Assembly: GCA_964596125.1 (NCBI GenBank) | Contig: CAZQRP010000036.1 | Span: forward strand, 1-19,882 | Origin: CAZQRP01 sp964596125 | Lineage (GTDB): Bacteria; Chloroflexota; Dehalococcoidia; GIF9; UBA5629 | Direction: 5' to 3' | DNA: 19,882 nt | Part shown: positions 1 to 6,283 of the stretch, piece after piece | Layout: each line of letters begins with the position of its first letter | How positions within the stretch are numbered: the first letter of the stretch is position 1 | Made by a program: the position numbers and the translations under genes | The notes under the pieces: generated by a model | Told to the model about the DNA's origin: nothing | Seen by the model: only the letters and a program-made list of their open reading frames with translations | Database searches by the model: none

Positions 1-117
1 TGTTAATCATGAGATTGATTGCTTTTCTAAAGCGTTGCTGAATTTCATTTACTTTTTTATAGTACATGGTATGTGACCCCCTGTTTGTAAATCTTCTATC
101 TCAGCTATGGACATACG

Positions 118-212
118 TCTATTGAGAATAGATATGCAATATCTATTCAATGATACAGTTGAATCACTCAAAGCTATGCATCTATTAAGTATAGATGTTT
201 TACAATCTATCC
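118..212. repeat. Cluster of ATCTATT / AATAGAT dyads
   Basis: Several copies of ATCTATT or its complement lie within 95 bases. TCTATT-GAG-AATAGA spans 118-132. GAATAGATAT-GCA-ATATCTATTC at 126-148 is a perfect dyad with 10-base arms. CATCTAT-TAAGT-ATAGATG at 179-197 is a perfect dyad with 7-base arms. A lone ATCTAT lies at 205-210. The dyads share one half-site, which is what an array of operator or recombinase-binding sites would look like. No convincing gene covers them. An open frame on minus (49-249) runs across them, but its repeated Ser-Ile-Leu-Asn-Arg words are just the translated repeats. The rest of 1-469 holds only the further short repeats listed separately. Confidence 0.5.
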
Positions 213-328
213 TTGCTTTTCTAAACATGACAAAATGATCGACAGGCATATAATTCCATTACCTAATCGGAAAAAGTGGAGGAGAGGCTGGATGCTCTGT
301 CTATTGTACACGTGGGCCTCCGATGTTA

Positions 329-350
329 TTTGCTAACGTTTTTGCTAACG
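329..350. repeat. Tandem direct repeat TTTGCTAACG x2
   Basis: TTTGCTAACG occurs at 329-338 and again at 341-350, a 12-base period. Short directly repeated 9-11-mers a little over 100 bases from a tRNA-type core site are typical of arm-type binding sites for tyrosine recombinases. That role is inferred from position only. Confidence 0.45.
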
Positions 351-399
351 AATTCCTCAGCATTATAAAACACCAAAAAGTACTGGATGGTATAAAACA

Positions 400-543
400 T
401 AGCTGAATCATAGAACAACATGGGACTGGATATCACTCGATGGTACTTGGCGGTACAATAGGTCTGTATCTTTTAATCAGGGTGTTACAGGTTCGAGACC
501 TGTACGGCCTACCAAAATACTTTAGTTTGTAGCTAAGTCATAG
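400..543. repeat. 14-base direct repeat pair flanking the tRNA fragment
   Basis: TAGCTGAATCATAG (400-413) and TAGCTAAGTCATAG (530-543) match at 12 of 14 positions, lie 130 bases apart, and sit on either side of the tRNA-Lys 3' fragment. Two GGTAC words exactly 10 bases apart (442-446 and 452-456) lie between the left copy and the core. The layout fits integrase or accessory-protein sites on both arms of an attP-like site, but chance similarity is possible. Confidence 0.35.
470..514 (+). tRNA. 3' half of a tRNA-Lys(TTT) gene, probable att core
   Basis: The sequence contains a tRNA anticodon loop CTTTTAA (470-476; positions 34-36 read TTT, lysine), the 3' anticodon strand TCAGG (477-481), a perfect T arm (ACAGG 487-491, loop TTCGAGA 492-498, CCTGT 499-503), the acceptor 3' strand ACGGCCT (504-510), discriminator A and an encoded CCA (512-514). 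The partner strands are missing. The bases before 470 do not pair with TCAGG, and no AGGCCGT acceptor 5' strand or D arm lies upstream, so this is not a working tRNA gene. Similarity starts at the anticodon loop, the usual crossover region for tyrosine integrases that target tRNA genes. With the integrase 170 bases downstream, this is best read as an attR or attP site. Confidence 0.75.
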
Positions 544-550
544 TTAGACA

Positions 551-584
551 AAACCACCCGAAAACCAGGGTGGTTTTTCTTTTT
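551..584 (+). terminator. Rho-independent terminator after the tRNA-Lys fragment
   Basis: A perfect 9-base stem (AAACCACCC 551-559 with GGGTGGTTT 568-576) has an 8-base loop and continues into a T-rich run to 584. It sits where a tRNA gene's own terminator would be, 37 bases after the CCA, and would insulate the integrase from upstream transcription. Confidence 0.85.
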
Positions 585-684
585 ACCTAAAAGTGACACC
601 CTGATTCGTTAAACAATTTTTTTTTCGTCGCATCACCTTTACTACTTGTCCGCTGGACAATGTACAGGAAAGGCAGGCAAGTAT

Positions 685-1713
685 ATGGTAGGTAGTAGAA
701 GAAATCTAAAATGGTTGGATATCGACATGGCAGAGGTGGAACTGGATAAGCTAATACTCCATTTCGCCCAGCCTAACAAAGCTGAGGGGAAATCGCCAAA
801 GACAATAGCCTGGTATTCGGAGATGCTCACCGACTTCACCAGATTTGTTGAATCAGCGGGCTATAGAAGCATACTTTCCAACTTTGATGTGGAAACGGTA
901 AGGGAGTTTGTGGTTTCCGAGCAGGAACGAGGGCTCTCTCCCTATACCGTACAAGGGAAAGTGAGAGCTTTAAAAGCCTTTTCCTCGTGGTTATTCAGGG
1001 AAGGATATACGAGCGATAATCTACTCAGTAATTTCAAGCTTCCCAAGGTTCCAGTGAACCTGATTGAGCCGCTCTCCAGTGGTGAAATAGACCAGCTAGT
1101 GGGCTACCATAACCTGTTAACTGCTATTGGCTGCCGCGATATTGCCATCCTGGTACTTATGCTCGATACCGGGATCAGACTAAGTGAGCTTTGCAGCCTT
1201 CATATCGACGATGCTCACGTTGAGGAAGGCTATTTGAAAGTCTTAGGCAAGGGGAGCAAGGAAAGAATAGTGCCTATTGGCGCATTGGCACAGAAGATGC
1301 TATGGCGGTACCTTATTCACTTTCGTCCGGCACCAATAGTCAAAACCGATGACTATCTCTTCCTCACCCTCGATGGTAAGCCGCTCCAATCCAATGCCGT
1401 CAAGTTACTGATCAATCGCTGGGGTAAAAGAGCAGGAATACCACGGTTACACGCTCATTTGTGTCGTCATACCTTTGCCACCAATTATCTCATTCACAAA
1501 TGTGGGGATGTGTTCCGGCTACAGCAGATTTTGGGCCATACCAGCCTTGAGATGGTGCGCCGATATGTGCACTATGCTTCATCTCAGGCTCTGATAAACG
1601 GGAAGATACTCTCCCCAGTAGACCAGATGGGTATAAAAAAGCTCAGGGCTTACAAGATAGACCAGGAGCTGAGCAAAATCGGCTATTCCGGCCGGAAAGA
1701 TAGGAATGGGTAG
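685..1713 (+). CDS. Tyrosine recombinase / integrase (XerC/D-like)
   Basis: Site-specific DNA recombinase that cuts and rejoins DNA through a tyrosine-phosphate intermediate. The N-terminal half carries a SAM-like core-binding domain (the segment with KSPKTIAWYSEML). The catalytic domain shows the whole active-site set in order: Arg in TGIRLSEL, Lys in GKGSKERIVPI, HLCRH (His-x-x-Arg), His in LGHTSLEMV, and the nucleophile Tyr in RRYVHYA. The start chosen is ATG at 685, which has AGG-rich ribosome-binding words 7-11 bases upstream. A TTG at 646 would add 13 unlikely residues, and ATG 727 is also possible. The gene overlaps the next one by 8 bases. Its place just downstream of the tRNA-Lys 3' fragment suggests it is the integrase of an element that targets that tRNA rather than a housekeeping Xer protein. 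Family assignment is firm; the target is inferred. Confidence 0.92.
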   Translation: MVGSRRNLKWLDIDMAEVELDKLILHFAQPNKAEGKSPKTIAWYSEMLTDFTRFVESAGYRSILSNFDVETVREFVVSEQERGLSPYTVQGKVRALKAFSSWLFREGYTSDNLLSNFKLPKVPVNLIEPLSSGEIDQLVGYHNLLTAIGCRDIAILVLMLDTGIRLSELCSLHIDDAHVEEGYLKVLGKGSKERIVPIGALAQKMLWRYLIHFRPAPIVKTDDYLFLTLDGKPLQSNAVKLLINRWGKRAGIPRLHAHLCRHTFATNYLIHKCGDVFRLQQILGHTSLEMVRRYVHYASSQALINGKILSPVDQMGIKKLRAYKIDQELSKIGYSGRKDRNG

Positions 1714-1912
1714 GCCAAGGCTCTCAGTGGATTTTACTATAGTTTTGCGCATGCGTGATGGCCAGCATCTGGGCTGGTCGAGGATGGCAGAAGAGTATCG
1801 TAATTTGACCGGTGAATATGTGAGCTGGGATACCATAAAACGAAGATACCTTGAGGCTAAGCGCCTAATCAATGATTCTATTGAACTACCCACAGATGAA
1901 GGCATATCTTGA
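1706..1912 (+). CDS. Small helix-turn-helix protein coupled to the integrase
   Basis: A 68-residue basic protein that starts with GRPRLSVDF and contains a probable helix-turn-helix (roughly residues 22-52, with GWSRMAEEYRNLTGEYVSW followed by TIKRRYLEA). The GRPR start and the WDTIKRRY-like recognition helix recall the DNA-binding tail of serine recombinases and small proteins found next to recombinases, but I cannot name a family. Its ATG overlaps the integrase stop by 8 bases (ATGGGTAG), so translation is probably coupled. A purine-rich stretch just before the ATG could serve as a ribosome-binding site. Likely roles are excisionase/directionality factor or integrase repressor; both are inferred from context. 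Confidence 0.6.
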   Translation: MGRPRLSVDFTIVLRMRDGQHLGWSRMAEEYRNLTGEYVSWDTIKRRYLEAKRLINDSIELPTDEGIS

Positions 1913-2102
1913 ATTTGCTGATACAGAACTATGGAAGTCAACTATAACAGATTTATGTTTAATAGGTAACAAAACAGGCTACTGTGCAATATAAAGAATT
2001 CAAACAACTTTTAAATTGAAAAAAGGATAAGTGCAGGCATATATAGATGATTGGATTTAACAGCGAACTGCCTCTAGTAACTTTAGTGTAGGAATATTAT
2101 TG

Positions 2103-2282
2103 TTATTTAAGCAGGTCAACTCTATGGCGATTCTTCAACCAATTATAAATGGCAATTTTAGCAATATAGTTTAGATTTCTCTGCATGGTATCTTGCTCCT
2201 GAGCTTTCGGGTTCATCATAAAATTCCAAGGGTCGAGATCTCGTGCTAGTAAGTCTAGACCATGAGACAGCTTGGACCTCAC
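2103..2282 (-). pseudogene. C-terminal remnant of a HEPN-like (Rx4H) protein
   Basis: A 59-codon open frame from GTG at 2282 to TAA at 2103. It begins VRSKLSHGLDLLARDLDPW and ends in an amphipathic helix (TMQRNLNYIAKIAIYNWLK). The frame stays open a few codons further upstream, reading SLYEVRSKLSHG. The Y-x-x-RSK-x-x-HG pattern is the Rx4H motif that defines HEPN RNase domains, close to the Apea-like form, and a long helix after the motif is usual. Most of a HEPN domain would lie N-terminal to this point and is missing, because the frame is closed by a TGA at about 2301-2303. No good ribosome-binding site precedes the GTG. I read it as a decayed defence or abortive-infection gene fragment; the motif is seen, the family is inferred. 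Confidence 0.4.
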
Positions 2283-2514
2283 TTCATATAGTGAGGTAGT
2301 TCAATCGCACGCTCCGGTAGTTGTGCCACAAGAATTGTTGGATGATTACAGGGAAGCTCTTCCACAACGGCAATCTGAGATTCTAAATGTATTGGCCTTC
2401 TGGGCCCTAGAAGAAGAGCATCCTGAACTGGTAAGGAGTAATTGTTTCAGACTTCTTAGTAAATTTGCTCCTATTTCGCCTTCAAAGCTTCAAGAATCTT
2501 CTCAGGTGTTATAG
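2272..2514 (+). CDS. Short uncharacterised open frame, possibly a gene remnant
   Basis: An 80-codon frame from a TTG start. The first 65 residues have the composition of a real soluble helical protein (PQELLDDYREALPQRQSEIL, then a stretch rich in Glu and Leu). The last 15 codons run antisense across the end of the molybdenum hydroxylase large subunit. A stop lies three codons before the TTG, and no ribosome-binding site is visible. I do not recognise it. It may be a 3' fragment of a gene broken at the 2277-2296 dyad, or a chance frame. Confidence 0.2.
   Translation: MDLTSYSEVVQSHAPVVVPQELLDDYREALPQRQSEILNVLAFWALEEEHPELVRSNCFRLLSKFAPISPSKLQESSQVL
2277..2296. repeat. Inverted repeat between two short open frames
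   Basis: CCTCACT-TCATAT-AGTGAGG is a perfect dyad with 7-base arms and a 6-base centre. It lies across the start of the minus-strand HEPN-like remnant and the start of the plus-strand short frame at 2272. It could be an operator, or a scar of the rearrangement that truncated the genes here. There is no T run, so it is not a terminator. Confidence 0.45.
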
Positions 2515-4768
2515 GAAGCTCTGTAAATCTTATCCCCAAGGCATTATAAAGAGCATTGGCTATAGCTGCCGCTACGTTGACCAAGCCAGGTTCACCCACT
2601 CCCTTTGCCCCAAATGGACCCGATGGGATACCCTCCTCCACAAGTATCGTCTCGATCTTCGGTATGTCGAGAATTGTTGGGATCTTATATGTAGCAAAGC
2701 TGTCAGTAATCGTTTTACCGGTATTTGCACTGATCATGTAATTTTCAAGTAAAGCATATCCAATCCCCTGAATTGTCCCTCCTTCTAGCTGCCCTTCCAC
2801 ATTCAATGGATTAATAGACTTTCCAATGTCATGAGCAACTACATACCTCAGTACCTTTAGCTCCCCGGTTTCGGCATTGACAGCCACTTCAGCAAAGGCT
2901 GCCTGGAATTGGTGCGCATTAGATTGAAATGAACCTTTCCCTGATATCGTTGAGCCACTTCGTTGAAAATCATATATGCTATCAACTACCACCTGGCTAA
3001 CGGATATTCTTCTTTCGGTAGATTCTTTACTATAGACGTGCCGGTTTTTTATCTCCAGCTCGTCAGGAGGTACCTCCAGTATTTTAGCAGCTCGCTCCAA
3101 GATCTGTCGTTTGACCTCCATTGCAGCCCTGGCCACTGCATTTCCAATGACATAGGTCGATCTGCTGGCATGGGAGCCAACTTCAAAATGGGTGATATCC
3201 GTATCCCCGCTCACTATATGTATATCCTCTGCGGCTACTCCTATTTGTTCGGCCGCTATCTGGCCAAGCACTCCAAGAATACCCTGCCCCATCTCAGCCG
3301 GAGAAACGAATAGATTAAAAGAACCGTCTTCGTTCAGTTTTATAAAAGCATTGGAGTGCTCTAAAAGGGCGGGGCCACCTCCACAATCATGCTGCATAAT
3401 CGACATTCCAATACCACGTCTTACTATTTCTTCTTCGCTTCTTGCCCTTTTGTCTGCCCAACCTATCCTTTCAGCTCCCAGTTTTATACAGTCACCTAGA
3501 GCACATTGTTCCATAGGCGCTGGAGAATACTGGCTCGTTTCACCTGCTCCCCTGTGGTTTTTCAGTCTGAACTCCATCGGGTCCATCCCAATTTTTTCAC
3601 AAGCCAGGTCAATTAACTGCTCCATGACAAAGGTCGACTGAGGATTACCATAGCCGCGCATACCACCTGAAACAGGAGTATTTGTATAGACGATGTACGC
3701 CTCGGCAGCTGTATTTTGACACCTGTATAGCTGTAAAATGCTCCTGAAGCTTACATTTGTTACAATAGGGCTGTGCGTACAGTATGCACCTGCATTAACA
3801 ATCGCTTTCACGTCCAGCGCGGTTATGGTACCATTTTTTTTCACCCCCATTTTTAATGTATAAATAAAAGGGCTCCGGCTCTCGTGGGCAGAGAAATCTT
3901 CTTCCCTAGTGTATACCAGCTTGACTGGTTTGCCCGCCTTTTTAGCCAGTGCTGCACATATTGGCTCAGCCGTGAGACTAAGCCGACCACCAAATCCACC
4001 GCCAATTATTGGGGATACCCACCTCACCATCCCTTCACCAATATCAAATAATTGTGCAAATGCCCGCCTTGCCGGATGCGCAAGCTGGCATGGAGACCAG
4101 ACAGTTACTCTTCCATCCGGGCTCCAACGTACCACCGCTGCGTCAGGCTCCAACTGCGCGTGCTTCTGCCTTGAAGTGTTGAATGTATCTTCTAATATAT
4201 AGTCGGCTTCTTCAAGACCTTTCTCAACATCTCCGATGGCCAAATGATGAATCATGTGTTTGGCAATATTTTGCTCGATCCCTTCGTGTATAACAGGGGC
4301 ACCTGGTTTCATAGCTTCATACGGATCGAAAACAGCCGGCAATTGCTCATACTCAACATCAATGAGGTCTATTGCCTCCTCAGCTTTATATATATCCACA
4401 GCGGCTACCGCAGCTATGGCATCACCCACATACCGTGCTTTGTCACATAAAATATACTCGTCACCGGATAATCCCATTCGAACTGGATCAGCCATTACTT
4501 GGCTTAGCATGTTTCTATTAAATATTTTTTTCGGCACATCGTTATCGTACGTTATCACCGCTTCCACACCCGCCAGTTTTTCCGCTCTAGAGGTATCGAT
4601 TCTCACTATCCTCGCATGGGGATAAGGGCTCCTCAGTACCTTGCCTATCAACATTCCCGGTAGTTTTATGTCGGCAGTGTACTGTGCTGTCCCACTTGCC
4701 TTATCGGCTCCATCCAATCTTGGAATACTCCTACCTACAACCGATAGCTCGTCAGCCACGCTATTCAC
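2471..4768 (-). CDS. Molybdenum hydroxylase large subunit, set 1 (XDH/CoxL family)
   Basis: Catalytic subunit (765 residues) of a xanthine-dehydrogenase-type enzyme that binds molybdopterin cytosine dinucleotide and hydroxylates a carbon of an aromatic heterocycle or aldehyde with water. All usual landmarks are present: QLEP (205-208), the molybdenum-side Gln228 in VWSPCQ, GGGFGG (256-261), Arg371 in GGMRGYGNPQ, MGQG (493-496), ASRST (534-538), and the catalytic Glu726 in GAKGVGEP. The CO-dehydrogenase signature AYRCSFR is absent (it reads SGGMRGYG), so it is not a CO oxidase. The substrate cannot be read from sequence; nicotinate-, isoquinoline- or xanthine-like N-heterocycles fit the operon. 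The start is GTG 4768, with AAGGAAAGGGA just upstream, overlapping the 2Fe-2S subunit by 8 bases. It is the last gene of the long minus-strand cluster. Confidence 0.9.
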   Translation of the reverse strand: MNSVADELSVVGRSIPRLDGADKASGTAQYTADIKLPGMLIGKVLRSPYPHARIVRIDTSRAEKLAGVEAVITYDNDVPKKIFNRNMLSQVMADPVRMGLSGDEYILCDKARYVGDAIAAVAAVDIYKAEEAIDLIDVEYEQLPAVFDPYEAMKPGAPVIHEGIEQNIAKHMIHHLAIGDVEKGLEEADYILEDTFNTSRQKHAQLEPDAAVVRWSPDGRVTVWSPCQLAHPARRAFAQLFDIGEGMVRWVSPIIGGGFGGRLSLTAEPICAALAKKAGKPVKLVYTREEDFSAHESRSPFIYTLKMGVKKNGTITALDVKAIVNAGAYCTHSPIVTNVSFRSILQLYRCQNTAAEAYIVYTNTPVSGGMRGYGNPQSTFVMEQLIDLACEKIGMDPMEFRLKNHRGAGETSQYSPAPMEQCALGDCIKLGAERIGWADKRARSEEEIVRRGIGMSIMQHDCGGGPALLEHSNAFIKLNEDGSFNLFVSPAEMGQGILGVLGQIAAEQIGVAAEDIHIVSGDTDITHFEVGSHASRSTYVIGNAVARAAMEVKRQILERAAKILEVPPDELEIKNRHVYSKESTERRISVSQVVVDSIYDFQRSGSTISGKGSFQSNAHQFQAAFAEVAVNAETGELKVLRYVVAHDIGKSINPLNVEGQLEGGTIQGIGYALLENYMISANTGKTITDSFATYKIPTILDIPKIETILVEEGIPSGPFGAKGVGEPGLVNVAAAIANALYNALGIRFTELPITPEKILEALKAK

Positions 4769-5243
4769 TCCCTTTCCTTATTGCCTCAGATGCCGCGAGC
4801 ACGGCATCTACTATCTTGACATACCCCGTACAACGGCATAGATTGCCCCCCAGAAATGCCTTTACTTCTTCGACTGTGGGATTGGGGTTTTCATCCAGCA
4901 GAGCTTTAGTCGACAGAATCATTCCGGGTGTGCAATAACCACACTGTATAGCGCCATAATCGATAAATGCCTTCTGTATTGGATGTAAAACATTGTCTTC
5001 TGCCAGTCCTTCGATTGTCAGTATGCTTTTTTCTTTTACGGTTACCGCCAGGGTAAGACAGGATAGTACGGGCCTGCCATCAACCAGGACAGTACACGCC
5101 CCGCAATCACCGTTTCCGCAACAATACTTCGTCCCGGTAAGTCCAATCTGCTCCCTCAATACATCAAGCAGGGTCGAATGAGGTTCCAGTAGTACTTCGC
5201 ATGATCGCCCGTTTACTATAAACTTTGCGATTTCTTTTCTCAT
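4761..5243 (-). CDS. Molybdenum hydroxylase 2Fe-2S subunit, set 1
   Basis: Small electron-transfer subunit (160 residues) that passes electrons from the molybdenum site to FAD through two [2Fe-2S] clusters. The N-terminal plant-ferredoxin-type cluster is bound by Cys42, Cys47, Cys50 and Cys62 (CGNGDCGAC plus VLSC). The C-terminal four-helix cluster is bound by Cys101, Cys104, Cys136 and Cys138 (CGYCTPG and CRCTGY). Length and motif spacing are those of CoxS/HcrC/NdhS proteins. Its ATG overlaps the stop of the FAD subunit upstream by 4 bases (ATGA), and its end overlaps the large subunit by 8 bases, so the three are co-translated and almost certainly form one complex. Confidence 0.93.
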   Translation of the reverse strand: MRKEIAKFIVNGRSCEVLLEPHSTLLDVLREQIGLTGTKYCCGNGDCGACTVLVDGRPVLSCLTLAVTVKEKSILTIEGLAEDNVLHPIQKAFIDYGAIQCGYCTPGMILSTKALLDENPNPTVEEVKAFLGGNLCRCTGYVKIVDAVLAASEAIRKGSE

Positions 5244-6139
5244 GGTATTTTTCTCGTATTACTTTTTGCCAGTGCCCTTTCTGTTGCCTGTTCTATTGCC
5301 TGCCTTACCAGAACTCCGACCAGTTGTTTTCTGTATTCGGCTGTCGATCTGATATCAGTTATCGGCTGCACCTCTTCAGCGGCAGCCTCCGCTGCCTGCT
5401 TAACTATTTCTGGTCCGAGCTTTTGTCCTTCAAGGCTCTCCTCTGCATTCCTTGATCTGATTACGGTCGGTGCAACCGAACCTATAGCTACTTTTACCTC
5501 TGTAAATCTCTTTTCTACGACCTCCAGTTGTACCGCAACATTGACTTTAGCAATATCATCGGCCGTTCTCATTACCTTAATAAATGCACCACCGGTTCCA
5601 GCGCGCAGGCCTGGCAACAGTAGCTCCGTAACCAATTCACCCGGCTGCAAGGAAGTCCGGTTCGGTCCGATATAGAAATTGACAATGTCTTCGACTCTTT
5701 CAGCGGTCGAACTGGCTATTCTCAATTTAGCCCCTAAAGCAACCAGGGCAGACGCTAGGTCCGAAGCGGGTGTGGCAACACAGAGGTTTCCCACAACAGT
5801 GCCCATGGTTTTCACCTGTATCGAAGCAATGCTATGAGCAGCCTCATAAAGAGGTAGATAGTCCCGTTGAATTGCCGGAGATAGTTCCAGAGATCTAATA
5901 GTAGTTAGGGCACCTATCCGGAGATTATTTGTTTTATTATTCTCAATATAATCCAGGCCTGCTATTTTCCCAATATATATCAGATACTCCGGTTTAATCT
6001 CTCGCCGTCGCATTCTGGACATTAAATCGACGCCGCCGGCAAGTACCACTGCCCTGGTTCCATAACCAGATAGAACTTGTACCGCCTCATCAACTGTATT
6101 GGGCTCCAGATATTCAAACGGCCGTAAAACTCGATACAC
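5240..6139 (-). CDS. Molybdenum hydroxylase FAD subunit, set 1
   Basis: Medium subunit (299 residues) of the CoxM/HcrB/NdhF family, which holds FAD and hands electrons to the final acceptor. FAD-binding segments are AGGVDLM (34-40, usually AGGTDL) and TMGTVVGN (111-118) followed by ATPASD. The CO-dehydrogenase flavoprotein C-terminal domain ends with the usual DIRSTAEYRKQL segment. There is no inserted Cys-rich [4Fe-4S] loop of the kind described in Thauera 4-hydroxybenzoyl-CoA reductase, so a low-potential reductase role is less likely. The start is GTG 6139 with AGGAG nine bases upstream. A 143-base gap separates it from ubiD; I see no terminator in it, so read-through from the hyu-ubiD genes is likely. 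Confidence 0.92.
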   Translation of the reverse strand: MYRVLRPFEYLEPNTVDEAVQVLSGYGTRAVVLAGGVDLMSRMRRREIKPEYLIYIGKIAGLDYIENNKTNNLRIGALTTIRSLELSPAIQRDYLPLYEAAHSIASIQVKTMGTVVGNLCVATPASDLASALVALGAKLRIASSTAERVEDIVNFYIGPNRTSLQPGELVTELLLPGLRAGTGGAFIKVMRTADDIAKVNVAVQLEVVEKRFTEVKVAIGSVAPTVIRSRNAEESLEGQKLGPEIVKQAAEAAAEEVQPITDIRSTAEYRKQLVGVLVRQAIEQATERALAKSNTRKIP

Positions 6140-6283
6140 TTGCTGAAACTCCTATTAGATAAATCCAATTTGCAGGATTGATATCGTCTTTATCCAATTA
6201 CTTCGTCAATTTGGGCTCACACACTATCTACTATCACACCCTTTCAAGAGGATGATAATCACTACCACGGCAATCAAATTACC

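Noticed and set aside
118..212. CRISPR array from the repeated ATCTATT words
   Set aside because: Repeats are 7-10 bases, palindromic and unevenly spaced, with no regular spacers and no cas genes.
49..249. A 66-codon minus-strand frame with an excisionase-like ending
   Set aside because: It is built from the ATCTATT repeats (repeated Ser-Ile-Leu-Asn-Arg words), has no convincing ribosome-binding site and no recognisable domain.
461..514. The tRNA-Lys fragment as a complete, minimal tRNA
   Set aside because: AGGTC at 461-465 could pair with part of the acceptor strand, but there is no D arm, the anticodon stem does not pair and positions 6-7 of the acceptor fail, so it is only a 3' half.
2471..4768. 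Set 1 as an aerobic carbon monoxide dehydrogenase
   Set aside because: The active-site loop AYRCSFR is absent and replaced by GGMRGYG, which is the general XDH-family form.
5240..6139. Set 1 as a Thauera-type 4-hydroxybenzoyl-CoA reductase
   Set aside because: The FAD subunit lacks the Cys-rich [4Fe-4S] insertion, and no CoA ligase or benzoyl-CoA genes are nearby.
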